A DNA stretch of 42,052 bases from Sphingopyxis sp. L1A2A. GTDB taxonomy: Bacteria > Pseudomonadota > Alphaproteobacteria > Sphingomonadales > Sphingomonadaceae. The notes under the pieces were generated by a model. That model searched no databases. It worked only from the letters and a program-made list of their open reading frames with translations, and was not told the DNA's origin. The DNA lies in assembly GCF_005502465.1 (NCBI RefSeq), contig NZ_SCOT01000025.1, positions 1-42,052 on the forward strand, read 5' to 3'. The translations under genes and the position numbers were made by a program. Each line of letters starts with the position of its first letter. Within the stretch, counting starts at the first letter, position 1. Shown one piece after another: positions 8,092 through 15,964 of the stretch.

Positions 8092-8562
8092 ATGAAAGAT
8101 AAGCCCAATGCAGTCGATCTGGACGACTTCGACCGAAAAATCCTGGCGATTCTGCGCCAGGACGGTCGCATCACCTTTACCGATCTGGCGCAGCATGTTG
8201 GCCTGTCGAAGACCCCTTGTCAGCAACGCGTCCGGCGGCTGGTGGACAAGGGCGTGATCACCGGCTTCGCGGCGATCGTCGACCCGGCCAAAGTCGGCCT
8301 TGATCATGTCGCCTTTGCCGAGGTGAAGCTGTCCGACACGCGCGAGGCGGCGCTCAAGCAATTCAACATCGCGGTGCGCGCGATTCCTGAGGTCGAGGAA
8401 TGCCACATGATCGCGAGCAGCTTCGACTATCTGCTCAAGGTCCGCACCGTCGACATCCGCCGCTATCGCATCGTGCTGGGCGAAAAAATCTCCAGCCTGC
8501 CGCACGTCGCCAGCACCTCGACCTTTGTCGCGATGGAAACGATCAGCGAAACGACGCGCTGA
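8092..8562 (+). CDS. putR: Lrp/AsnC family regulator of proline catabolism
   Basis: A 156-residue Lrp/AsnC protein. The N-terminal winged helix spans about residues 10-60 (DDFDRKILAILRQDGRITFTD, then the recognition helix near LSKTPCQQRVRRL). The C-terminal RAM/AsnC ligand domain spans about 70-150, with the family's 'VEECHMIASSFDYLLKVRT' strand pattern. The recognition-helix sequence SKTPCQQRV and the head-to-head position with putA fit the PutR group. The start is ATG 8092; the ribosome site (AGGCG) is weak. Function as the putA activator is inferred from family and context. Confidence 0.9.
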   Translation: MKDKPNAVDLDDFDRKILAILRQDGRITFTDLAQHVGLSKTPCQQRVRRLVDKGVITGFAAIVDPAKVGLDHVAFAEVKLSDTREAALKQFNIAVRAIPEVEECHMIASSFDYLLKVRTVDIRRYRIVLGEKISSLPHVASTSTFVAMETISETTR

Positions 8563-8610
8563 CACCGATATTGACCGCCGCGCGCAGCTGTGCCAATCGC
8601 GCAGCGCCGA

Positions 8611-8684
8611 GCGGGTGTAGCTCAATGGTAGAGCTTTTGCTTCCCAAGCAAGTGACGAGGGTTCGATTCCCTTCACCCGCTCCA
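8611..8684 (+). tRNA. tRNA-Gly (anticodon CCC)
   Basis: A cloverleaf is readable: acceptor GCGGGTG (8611-8617) pairs with CACCCGC (8674-8680), the D-arm contains GCTCAATGGTAGAGC, the anticodon loop is TTCCCAA and the T-arm contains GGTTCGATTCC. The CCA end is encoded (8682-8684). An integrase remnant begins 200 bases downstream, so the 3' end probably served as an attachment site. Confidence 0.95.
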
Positions 8685-8883
8685 ACACCTTCCCCCTGAT
8701 TGTCTATATCGTGTCGCGTCGTCCATTTTTGGGGCGCTATTCCGCTGCAAATTGTCTATGGGTGTCTCGGGACGTCGCCGCACAGCAACCCCGCTTAGGG
8801 GACCAGGATGGGGGCCACGCCCGATTCGACGGACATCATGGCCCCCGCGCATGGGGGCCAATTCAGGCGAGGGCGCAGATAAC
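8685..8883. other. tRNA-integrase spacer with hairpin
   Basis: No gene is visible. It holds a strong hairpin TGGCCCCC-N6-GGGGGCCA (8839-8860), and the right arm string ATGGGGGCCA also occurs at 8808-8817, so two alternative pairings are possible just before the integrase start. The tRNA-proximal part is where an attL core would lie. Confidence 0.5.
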
Positions 8884-9255
8884 GTGGCACTGACTGACAC
8901 CGCAATTCGCAACGCGAAGCCTCGCGAAAAGCCATACAAGATGGGCGATAGCCTTGGCCTCTTTCTGCTCGTGCAACCGACCGGCGGGAAGCTGTGGCGT
9001 CTGAAATATCGGATCGAGGGCCGCGAAAAGAAGCTCGGGCTCGGCACCTATCCCGACGTGTCGCTGAGCGAGGCGCGGAGGCGGCGCGACGTCGCCCGCG
9101 AATCGGTTGCCGACGGGAAAGACCCTTCGCGGGAAAAGCAGCGGGATAAGATTCGCTCTCAAGCGATGGCCGAAAATACCTTTGCCACGATCACAACCGA
9201 ATACTGCGCAAAGAAAAAACGCGACGGCCAAAAAGGCTGGTCGGAAGGAAAGCTT
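8884..9255 (+). pseudogene. Tyrosine integrase, N-terminal remnant
   Basis: From GTG 8884 the frame reads VALTDTAIRNAKPREKPYKM, then 'GLFLLVQPTGGKLWRLKYR', 'KKLGLGTYPDVSLSEARRRR' and 'ARESVADGKDPSREK'. This is the arm-type DNA-binding domain (DUF4102) of P4-like tRNA-targeting integrases. Similarity fades after about 120 residues (near GQKGWSEG). The core-binding and catalytic domains with the R-H-R-Y residues are missing: the frame runs into DNA that encodes another gene on the opposite strand. Full-length relatives are about 400 residues. The end coordinate is approximate. It sits just downstream of tRNA-Gly, the expected target. It is non-functional as an integrase. Confidence 0.85.
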
Positions 9256-9653
9256 TCGAGTATGTGCATTGCATCGATACGTCGCGTCGCACCGCGATGC
9301 TTCAGACGGCACAGCGCTGCGTCGGGTATCCCCATTGTATCGGCGATCGCCAGCAAACTGACCCGGTCATCGCCGCGAACCAGTTGCAGCAATCGCGAAA
9401 GTATCCGTTCGAGCCGCGCCTGCCCGGCGGCAGCCAAGGATTCGATTGCATCACGCTCGACAGGCTGCCGCAAATTGAGCAGTTGTCGCGAAAGGTAACG
9501 ATCGGCATTTGCCTCTTTAAGCTGCCGCCGTTCATCCGTGCGCCGACGCAGAAACAGCAGGAAGATCGCGACAAGCGATGCTGCCGCGAACAGCAACGAC
9601 GCGCCGATCGCGACATGCAGCGGATCGAACAGCAAGGTGTTCCACAAGTTCAA
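9255..9653 (-). pseudogene. Membrane-anchored protein, C-terminally truncated at the scar
   Basis: On the minus strand a TTG at 9653 (overlapping the TGA of the upstream gene) starts MNLWNTLLFDPLHVAIGASL. It contains one membrane helix at about residues 13-35, then a basic, helical cytosolic region (RQLLNLRQPVERDAIESL... LLQLVRGDDRVSLLAIAD...) that resembles the start of an alpha-solenoid/HEAT-type protein. After about 130 residues the frame enters antisense integrase DNA and stops at 9159. The authentic C-terminus has therefore probably been lost. The gene is third in an operon behind a receiver protein and a YaiO-like protein. The junction lies at roughly 9241-9262. The HEAT assignment is weak and rests on the repeated short helices only. 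Confidence 0.6.
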
Positions 9654-10774
9654 AAGCGGATGCTCGCCGACAGAATCGCGGCATTGCGGGTGTAACTCTG
9701 TGCCCGGCGATCATGTTCGTAGGTGGCGCGAAGCGTCACATGCTCGGCAAGGTCGATGATCGCACCGGCAAAAGCCGATCGGGTTCGGCGCGTGATGCCC
9801 GCCTCTGTATCGGGATAAGTCGCGCCTCCCAGAAAGAAGCGGAGCCCACCGCCAGCGTCGAGATCGCCGCGCGCAGACCAGCCGCTGCGATGACCGTCGT
9901 TCCACAGATGGATCGATTTGATCGCGAAAGACCATCGTTCATCGCGGGTGTGCAGCCGGAATCCCGGCTCGATCGCCCATACACGAGCCTCCGCATAATC
10001 GAGGTAGCGAAGGTCGAGCGTGCCGCTGATATTGGGATGCAGCCTTGCTTCGCCGCCTGTCCGGACACCCCAGCGCTCGCGAAAATCGGCCTCTGGCGTT
10101 GCGGTGGCGGCAATATAGCCGCTCGACGATCCGCCCAAACGAACATCGGCGCGCAAAGCCACGCTCGTATCGATCACGCCTTGGCGGCTTTCGCGGTCGA
10201 ACGAAGCGGTCAGCGTCGCCCGGCTCGAGACCGGCAAAGCGAGCGCAATGCTGCTGTCGTACCAGGTTGCGCCGCCGCCGCGATCAAAGGCAACATCGAC
10301 GATCGACTGTGACAGGCTGAGCGTCGGGCGACCACCGTGGCTCCGCGCGTCGCGGCGCCACGCTGCGATCGAAGCCCGGAGCGGCGCTAGTTCGACGTGC
10401 CTCGGATCCGCGGCTTCGATCTCTGTGGCTGTTGCAGAGGCCTCGCTTATGCGGCCTGCCCAGAGATAGGCGCGCGCCAGTGCCAACGCGATGTCTTGAT
10501 CGGTGGGCGCGATGGCGCGGCCCTCCCGCAGGGTTGCGATAGCCTCATCGTAACGCCCGGCAAAGGCATAGCTCGTCCCGAGAAGTCGCAGCACCGTCGC
10601 ATCGCCGGGGTGGGCGTTGTTCTCGGCTTCGAGCAAGGTGATCGCGGTCGCAAAGTCGCCGACGTTTCTTGCCGCGGTGGCGCGATCGATGGGCGATGGC
10701 GCGGATTCGGCGGCCGCCACCGGCGATGGTGCGGCAACGATCAACAGGATTGCAAAAGCGTCAATCCGAAGCAT
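9650..10774 (-). CDS. TPR plus outer-membrane beta-barrel protein, YaiO family
   Basis: A 374-residue exported protein: signal peptide residues 1-22 (ending AAAES), TPR repeats at about 30-145 (ARNVGDFATAITLLEAE, AFAGRYDEAIATLREG), then a strand-rich C-terminal domain of about 215 residues with alternating aromatic/polar strands, ending in ...ILSASIRF. The terminal Phe is typical of outer-membrane barrels. This is the YaiO architecture, associated with surface polysaccharide export or modification. ATG 10774 lies inside the end of the receiver gene (14-base overlap), so the two are translationally coupled. The downstream member of the operon is truncated, so the system may be inactive. Confidence 0.8.
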   Translation of the reverse strand: MLRIDAFAILLIVAAPSPVAAAESAPSPIDRATAARNVGDFATAITLLEAENNAHPGDATVLRLLGTSYAFAGRYDEAIATLREGRAIAPTDQDIALALARAYLWAGRISEASATATEIEAADPRHVELAPLRASIAAWRRDARSHGGRPTLSLSQSIVDVAFDRGGGATWYDSSIALALPVSSRATLTASFDRESRQGVIDTSVALRADVRLGGSSSGYIAATATPEADFRERWGVRTGGEARLHPNISGTLDLRYLDYAEARVWAIEPGFRLHTRDERWSFAIKSIHLWNDGHRSGWSARGDLDAGGGLRFFLGGATYPDTEAGITRRTRSAFAGAIIDLAEHVTLRATYEHDRRAQSYTRNAAILSASIRF

Positions 10775-11150
10775 CGGCGGCGCGGGATTTGTTCAGCACG
10801 GCGCGGACACGAAGAAGAAACTCGTCGGGAATGAACGGCTTGGTTACATAATCATCGGCGCCCGATTGTAGCGCACCGACGACGTCGTCGCGCGCCTTGC
10901 GCGCCGTCAGCATGATGATCGGAATCGATTGCGTCTCGGCGCGACCCTTCAGCCAGCCCAGCGCCTGCGGACCGGAAAGCACGGGCATCATCGAATCGAG
11001 GATGATGAGGTCGGGCAGCATGGCGACCGCGGCGTCGCACACCGCTTGGCCATCGGTTACGATGTCGACCCGGTGGCCATCGGCCTCGAGCTTGAAGCGA
11101 ACAAGCTCGCCGAGAAGCGGATCGTCGTCCGCCAATATGATATAAGCCAT
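10761..11150 (-). CDS. Stand-alone response regulator receiver protein
   Basis: A 129-residue single CheY-like receiver domain with no output domain. Acidic pocket Asp8-Asp9-Asp10, phospho-acceptor Asp52 (LIILDSMMP), Thr82 (MLTAR) and Lys104 (YVTKPF) are all present, so phosphorylation competence is expected. I chose ATG 11150 because it is preceded by GAGGAA at 8 bases; an upstream in-frame start at 11177 lacks this. It heads a tightly overlapping operon with the YaiO-like protein. No histidine kinase is in the window; the partner is unknown. A role as a protein-protein switch for envelope glycan functions is inferred from context. Confidence 0.9.
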   Translation of the reverse strand: MAYIILADDDPLLGELVRFKLEADGHRVDIVTDGQAVCDAAVAMLPDLIILDSMMPVLSGPQALGWLKGRAETQSIPIIMLTARKARDDVVGALQSGADDYVTKPFIPDEFLLRVRAVLNKSRAADASD

Positions 11151-11379
11151 GCCACTGTTCCTCAGGCCCCCGCGCAAATATGCTTAACGGTTGTTGGCAT
11201 ATCGTTATTAAGCGAGCGTTTTTGAGCCGGGACGTTCGATGAAAGGGGCAACCCGATCATCCCAAGATTGAAGACCGGCTTATCCGCCACCCGCTGTGAC
11301 ACATTGTGTCACACCTGACGACACCGGCACACAGGCAAATCCGCTAAGCAAGTGGGAAATAAGGCTTTTTGGGAAGCTC
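11151..11379. promoter_or_regulatory. Intergenic region with 19-bp perfect dyad
   Basis: No gene is seen in these 229 bases. They should contain the promoter of the leftward receiver operon. The dyad TGTGACAC-ATT-GTGTCACA at 11295-11313 is perfect over 8 bases per arm and looks like a dimeric-regulator operator. It is not a CRP/FNR site, because the spacing between TGTGA and TCACA is 9 rather than 6. Confidence 0.5.
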
Positions 11380-11453
11380 TGGATGCCCCGCGAGGATTCG
11401 AACCTCGATAGGCGGTATCAGAAACCGCAGTCTTACCATTAGACGACAGGGCA
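11380..11453 (-). tRNA. tRNA-Gln (anticodon CTG)
   Basis: Read on the minus strand, acceptor TGCCCTG pairs with CGGGGCA (one G-T pair), the D-arm contains GTCTAATGGTAAGAC, the anticodon loop is TTCTGAT (anticodon CTG) and the T-arm contains GAGGTTCGAATCCTC. The terminal CCA is encoded at 11382-11380. Confidence 0.95.
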
Positions 11454-11609
11454 ATCGTGAGGCGGGCGCAATATGATTGCACGGCCGCGCTGTCAAGGCC
11501 GCTCTGTCCGCCCGCACAAGGTCGCTTGCCCTGCCGCATTTCGCCGCTAGCATCGCCGCATAACAGAAAGGGGCCGCGCGCCCGCGCGGACACCCGGAGG
11601 AGTGGGTTG

Positions 11610-12914
11610 ATGCGTCATGTCGCGATCGTGGGGTCGGGCCCCGCGGGCTATTACACCGCCGAAACTTTGCAGAAAGCGGAGGATATTGCGGTCGACGTCA
11701 TCGACCGCCTGCCCGTTCCTTATGGTTTGATCCGCACCGGCGTCGCCCCCGATCATCAGTCGATCAAGGCGGTGTCGCGGCGCTATGAGGGTACCGCGCT
11801 GGCCGACAATGTCCGCTTTGTCGGCCATGTGTCGGTGGGCACCGACGTGACGATCGACGAGCTGGTCGGCCTGTACGACGCGGTGGTGCTGGCGACGGGC
11901 GCGCCGAACGACCGGCCGCTGGGAATTCCCGGCGCCGAGCTGCCCGGGGTGATCGGCAGCGCCGCCTTCGTCGGCTGGTATAACGGCCATCCCGATTTTG
12001 CCGGGCTGAACCCGCCGCTGGGCGCCGCCGGGGTCGCGGTGATCGGCAACGGCAATGTCGCGCTGGACGTGGCGCGCATCCTGGCCAAGACCGCCGCCGA
12101 ATTTGCCGGCAGCGACATCGTCGCCCATGCCCGTGATCAGCTGGCGGCGAGCGCAGTCCGCCAGATCCACATCCTGGGCCGCCGCGGCCCGCACCAGATC
12201 GCGATGACCCCCAAGGAGCTCGGCGAGCTGGGCCATCTCGAGCGCGCCAGCCCGCGGGTCGACCCCGCCGACCTGCCCCCCGAGGGCGACGACGCGCTGC
12301 TCGAACCCGGGATGCGCAAGTCGGTCACCCATTTGCGCAGCTTCGCCGCCAACCCCGTCGCCAAGCCGGTGACGATCGATTTCGATTTTTTCGCGATGCC
12401 GGTGGCGATCGAGGGCGCCAAAGACAATGGGGGCACGGCGCAGCGGGTCATCGTCGAGCGCACGACGCTGGGCGCCGACCTCAGCAGCCATGGCAGCGGC
12501 GAAACCTATGCGATCGACGCGGGGCTGGTCATCAGCTGCATCGGGTACCAGACCCCGCCGATCCCCGGCGTCCCCTATGAACATGGCCGCGGCCGCTTTG
12601 CCAATGACGACGGGCGGATCCTGCCCGGCCTTTACTGCGTCGGCTGGGCGCGGCGCGGACCGTCGGGGACGATCGGCACCAACAAGCCCGACGGCGCGCG
12701 AGTCGCCGAAATGGTGCTGGAGGATGTCGGCCGCGGCGGAGGCAAGGCAGGGCGGCCCGGACTCGACGCATTGCTGGCGAGCCGCGGCGTGACGCCGGTC
12801 ACCTTCGCCGACTGGCGGCGGATCGAGGCCGCCGAAGTCGCCGCGGCGCTCGACGGCAACCCGCGCGAAAAATTCGTCAGTGTCGAGGCGATGCTGGAAG
12901 CCATCGGTCGTTGA
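11610..12914 (+). CDS. Adrenodoxin-reductase-type ferredoxin--NADP+ reductase
   Basis: A 434-residue flavoprotein that moves electrons between NADPH and ferredoxins. The FAD dinucleotide fold starts at residues 4-13 (VAIVGSGPAG), and the family-typical PVPYGLIRTGVAPDHQSIK segment is at 35-53. The NADP-binding GNGNVALDVARIL is at 146-158, and the C-terminal GWARRGPSGTIGTNKPDG motif closes the FAD site. This matches the FprA/adrenodoxin reductase family in order and length. The start ATG 11610 has CGGAGGAG about 7 bases upstream. The stop overlaps the TTG start of the DoxX gene, suggesting co-translation. Likely partners are ferredoxins for P450 or Fe-S systems, not present here. Confidence 0.93.
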   Translation: MRHVAIVGSGPAGYYTAETLQKAEDIAVDVIDRLPVPYGLIRTGVAPDHQSIKAVSRRYEGTALADNVRFVGHVSVGTDVTIDELVGLYDAVVLATGAPNDRPLGIPGAELPGVIGSAAFVGWYNGHPDFAGLNPPLGAAGVAVIGNGNVALDVARILAKTAAEFAGSDIVAHARDQLAASAVRQIHILGRRGPHQIAMTPKELGELGHLERASPRVDPADLPPEGDDALLEPGMRKSVTHLRSFAANPVAKPVTIDFDFFAMPVAIEGAKDNGGTAQRVIVERTTLGADLSSHGSGETYAIDAGLVISCIGYQTPPIPGVPYEHGRGRFANDDGRILPGLYCVGWARRGPSGTIGTNKPDGARVAEMVLEDVGRGGGKAGRPGLDALLASRGVTPVTFADWRRIEAAEVAAALDGNPREKFVSVEAMLEAIGR

Positions 12915-13315
12915 AAGACCGCGTCCGCACCGCGCTGCGCTGGCTGCTCGCGCTCGCTTATGGCTATGCCGGCTGGGCGCATCTGGCGCGGCCGACGCCG
13001 TTTCTGGCGATCACCCCGCCATGGGTGCCGCAGCCCGACCTGATCGTCGCCGCCACCGGGGTGGCCGAAATTTTGGGCGCGATCGGGCTGATGATCCCGG
13101 CGACGCGCAAGGCGGCGGGTTGGGGACTCGCGCTCTATGCGCTATGCGTGTGGCCGGCGAATTTCCACCATGCGCTCGCCAATATTGCCATTGGCGGCGA
13201 GACGTTGAGCTGGTGGTACCACGGCCCGCGGCTGGCGCTGCAGCCCGTCATCATCTGGTGGGCGCTATGGGCGAGCGGGGCGGTCGAATGGCCGTTTGTG
13301 AAAGCCGCCAAATAA
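12911..13315 (+). CDS. DoxX-family membrane protein
   Basis: A 134-residue integral membrane protein with about four hydrophobic helices (residues 7-25, 44-66, 70-92 and 106-126). The pattern 'GYAGWAHLARPTPFLAITP' and the 'ANFHHALA' His pair fit the DoxX/DoxD-like family. I take TTG 12911 as the start because it overlaps the TGA of the ferredoxin reductase gene in the common 4-base manner; no other start fits the first helix. Function in this family is poorly defined; redox or quinone-linked roles have been proposed. Confidence 0.8.
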   Translation: MKDRVRTALRWLLALAYGYAGWAHLARPTPFLAITPPWVPQPDLIVAATGVAEILGAIGLMIPATRKAAGWGLALYALCVWPANFHHALANIAIGGETLSWWYHGPRLALQPVIIWWALWASGAVEWPFVKAAK

Positions 13316-13319
13316 CGTT

Positions 13320-13402
13320 GCCCCCGCGGAGGCGGGGGCCGCTAGCGGATATTGCTAAGCGCCGCTGCGTAAACCGGCAGCGGCCCCCGCCTTCGCGGGG
13401 GC
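13320..13402. repeat. Inverted repeat, 24-bp arms, between convergent genes
   Basis: Arms 13320-13343 and 13379-13402 are inverted copies with one mismatch, and each arm alone folds on itself (GCCCCCGC with GCGGGGGC around a 4-base loop). It lies between the convergent DoxX and dipeptidase genes, where it can act as a bidirectional terminator. The GCCCCCGC-TTCG-type unit resembles dispersed intergenic repeats of alphaproteobacteria. Confidence 0.8.
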
Positions 13403-13412
13403 GACGTGCGCC

Positions 13413-14684
13413 TTACTTCACCACCGGCGTTTCGACCGGCGGCTGGCCCTTCTGGCTCGCCGCATAGGCCTCGACCGCCTTCAGCACCCGAAGCATGTTG
13501 CCGCTCGCGATCTTCTCCAGCTCGGCCTGGCTATAACCGCGCCGCGCCAGTTCGGTGAACAGCGCCGGGTATCCCGCGACATCCTCCATCCCGACCGGCG
13601 CCGAATCCATCCCGTCATAATCGCCGCCCAGCCCGATATGATCGACGCCGATCGTTGTCTTGAGATGATCGATATGTTCGGCGACCTGAGCGATCTGGGT
13701 CTTGGGCGCCGGGTTCGCAGCCTCCCACGTCTTGAGCGCCGCGGTGACCGCGGCGGGATCGCCCGAATATTGCGCCTTCAACCGTGCTTCGAGCGCGGTG
13801 CGGTCGAGCCCGTGCGCGCGCACCGCGGGATCGAGGAAACCGGGGAGGAACACGATCATCACGATGCCGCCATTCGCCTTGACCGCGGGCAGCACCGAAT
13901 CGGGCACATTGCGCGGATGGTCGTTGACCGCGCGCACCCCCGAATGGCTGAACATCACCGGCGCCTTCGTGGTTGCGAGCGCGCCCTTCATCGTCGCTTC
14001 GCTGACGTGGCTCAAATCGACGATCATCCCGATCCGGTTCATTTCGCGCACCACCTGGCGCCCGAAATCGGTGAGCCCGTCATGTTTCGGTGCGTCGGTC
14101 GCGCTATCGGCCCACGGCACATTCTTGCTGTGGGTCAGCGTCATGTAGCGCACGCCCATGCCGAACATCTCGCGCAGCACCGCGAGTGAGGAGCCGATCG
14201 ACTGGCCGCCCTCGATCCCCAGCATCCCGGCAACCTTGCCTGCCCTCATCTGGGCTTGCAGTTCGCCGCTCGTCGCGGCGAGCGACAGGTCATTCGGGTA
14301 ACGCGCGATCAGTCGCTTCATCACGTCGATCTGCTCGATCGTCTGTTGGATCGCCTGCGGCTCGTTGGTGTTCGACGGCACATAGACCGACCAGAATTGC
14401 GCCCCGACATGGCCTTTGCGCAGGCGATTAAGATCGGTGTGCATCGCGATCCGCGGCGGGGTCGCGTCGGGTTTGGCGGTGTCGGTGGTGTCGACGAAAT
14501 CGAAATCGTTGATAACATTGTCGGCATGTCCGCGCAGCGCCCAGGGCACATCATTATGCCCGTCGAAGACCGGCGCGCGCTTCAGCGCGGCTTCGGCGAC
14601 GGCCTCGGGCGATTTCTGCGCCGCGGCGGGGGTGGACAAAAGGGCGAGAGCGGCAAGGCCGGCGAGCAGGGAGGGTTTGTGCAT
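13413..14684 (-). CDS. Membrane dipeptidase (peptidase family M19), exported
   Basis: A 423-residue zinc dipeptidase with signal peptide 1-22 (LLSTPAAAQ). Metal-ligand motifs are visible: H43-x-D45 in DGHND, the bridging Glu in GIEGG near residue 156, and downstream DLSHV, FSHSGVRAV and GGDYDGMD. Length and motif order match M19 renal-dipeptidase homologues, which cleave dipeptides including D-amino acid forms. The start ATG 14684 is followed directly by the signal peptide. It is convergent with DoxX across the 24-bp inverted repeat and divergent from the acyl-CoA dehydrogenase. Confidence 0.93.
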   Translation of the reverse strand: MHKPSLLAGLAALALLSTPAAAQKSPEAVAEAALKRAPVFDGHNDVPWALRGHADNVINDFDFVDTTDTAKPDATPPRIAMHTDLNRLRKGHVGAQFWSVYVPSNTNEPQAIQQTIEQIDVMKRLIARYPNDLSLAATSGELQAQMRAGKVAGMLGIEGGQSIGSSLAVLREMFGMGVRYMTLTHSKNVPWADSATDAPKHDGLTDFGRQVVREMNRIGMIVDLSHVSEATMKGALATTKAPVMFSHSGVRAVNDHPRNVPDSVLPAVKANGGIVMIVFLPGFLDPAVRAHGLDRTALEARLKAQYSGDPAAVTAALKTWEAANPAPKTQIAQVAEHIDHLKTTIGVDHIGLGGDYDGMDSAPVGMEDVAGYPALFTELARRGYSQAELEKIASGNMLRVLKAVEAYAASQKGQPPVETPVVK

Positions 14685-14752
14685 GGGGGCGACCTTAAGT
14701 GCTTGAGCGGATGACGCAAGCCCGCGGCGAAGGGCGCGACCGAAACGCCGAC

Positions 14753-14768
14753 TTGACGTTTACGTCAA
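14753..14768. promoter_or_regulatory. LiuR-like operator upstream of acyl-CoA dehydrogenase
   Basis: TTGACGTTTACGTCAA is a perfect 7+7 dyad with a 2-base centre. It matches my recollection of LiuR (MerR-family) sites that control branched-chain amino acid and related acyl-CoA catabolism. It lies 20 bases before the start codon, well placed to block transcription. Confidence 0.55.
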
Positions 14769-14788
14769 CCACGCGCAGCATCGTCGCC

Positions 14789-15964
14789 ATGACAGCCTTC
14801 GACGACTGGCGCGCGCGCTCGCCCTATTATGACGAAACCCATGAGGCGCTGGCGCAGAGCGTCCGCCGTTTCGTCAGCCGTGAGATTGCGCCGTACATCG
14901 ATCGCTGGGAGGCCGAAGGCGAACTGCCGCGCGAATTGCACAAGAAAGCTGCGGACGCGGGCATATTGGGGCTGCGCTATCCCGAACAATATGGCGGCCA
15001 TTCCGACGGCTTCGACAATTTCCACAGCCTTGTCCTGGCCGAAGAACTCGCCGCGGTCGGCGCAGGCGGGCTCGGTGCGTCGCTGATGACGCACGGCATC
15101 GGGCTGCCGCCGATCCTCGCGCTGGGATCGGAGGAATTGAAACAGCGCGTCGCGCCGCCGGTGCTCAGCGGCGACAAGATCATCGCGCTTGGTATTACCG
15201 AGGCGGGGGGCGGCAGCGACGTCGCCAATCTCAAGACCACCGCGGTCAGGGACGGCGACCATTATATCGTCAACGGCGGCAAGATGTTCATCACCAGCGG
15301 CATGCGCGCCGACTGGCTGACTTGCGCGGTGCGCACCGGCGGTCCCGGGGCGGGGGGCATCTCGCTGTTGCTGATCGAGATGGACAGTCCCGGGGTCGAG
15401 CGCGCCCGGCTCGACAAGATGGGCTGGCGGTGCAGCGACACCGCGGCGATCCATTTCAGCGACGTCCGCGTCGCCGCGACCAACCTGATCGGCCCCGAGA
15501 ATGGCGGCTTCATCGGCATCATGCGCAATTTCAATTCGGAACGGCTCGGCATGGCGATGGGCTGCTGCGCTTATGCCCGCGTCGCGATGGCCGAGGCCGC
15601 CGACTGGGCGCAAAACCGCGAAACCTTCGGCAAGCCGCTCGTCGGGCACCAGTCGATCCGCATCAAACTCGCCGACATGGAGCGCCAGATCGAAGCGACG
15701 CAGGCGTGGGTCGACCTCTGCGCCTGGCAGGTCAAAACCGGCAAGGACCGCCCCGCCGACTTCGCGATGCTGAAGGTGCAGGCGACACGGATGCTGGAGG
15801 CGGTGGCGCGCGAGGCAGCACAAGTGCTGGGCGGCGCGTCCTATATCACCGGCAGCAAGGTCGAACGCATCTATCGCGAGGTGCGGGTCAACGCGATCGG
15901 CGGCGGCAGCGAGGAAATCATGCTCGACCTGGCGGGTCGGCAATTGTTCGGCGGCAAGCGTTAG
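14789..15964 (+). CDS. Acyl-CoA dehydrogenase
   Basis: A 391-residue FAD enzyme oxidising acyl-CoA to 2-enoyl-CoA. Family signatures: 'ALGITEAGGGSDVANLKTTA' near residue 133, 'GGKMFITSGMRADW' near 163, 'NRETFGKPL' near 275 and the C-terminal 'NAIGGGSEEIM'. The Glu that is the base in short/medium-chain enzymes is Gly here (IGGGSEE). A Glu at 251 (NSERL) is placed like the base of isovaleryl-CoA and long-chain enzymes, so activity is probably retained. The chosen start (14789) is the first after the operator-like dyad. The stop overlaps the convergent HAAS gene by 4 bases. The substrate is not determined; branched chains fit the operator. Confidence 0.92.
   Translation: MTAFDDWRARSPYYDETHEALAQSVRRFVSREIAPYIDRWEAEGELPRELHKKAADAGILGLRYPEQYGGHSDGFDNFHSLVLAEELAAVGAGGLGASLMTHGIGLPPILALGSEELKQRVAPPVLSGDKIIALGITEAGGGSDVANLKTTAVRDGDHYIVNGGKMFITSGMRADWLTCAVRTGGPGAGGISLLLIEMDSPGVERARLDKMGWRCSDTAAIHFSDVRVAATNLIGPENGGFIGIMRNFNSERLGMAMGCCAYARVAMAEAADWAQNRETFGKPLVGHQSIRIKLADMERQIEATQAWVDLCAWQVKTGKDRPADFAMLKVQATRMLEAVAREAAQVLGGASYITGSKVERIYREVRVNAIGGGSEEIMLDLAGRQLFGGKR

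Noticed and set aside
11295..11313. TGTGA...TCACA as a CRP/FNR site
   Set aside because: Spacing is 9 bases, not 6. Kept only as an unassigned dyad.
8685..11500. An attR copy of the tRNA-Gly 3' end
   Set aside because: I searched by eye for TTCGATTCC...CACCCGC and found no second copy; CCACCCGCTGTG near 11287 is too short a match.
14753..14768. TTGACG as a simple -35 box
   Set aside because: It is one arm of a perfect dyad, and no good -10 box follows at the right distance; the operator reading explains more. A role as both is possible.
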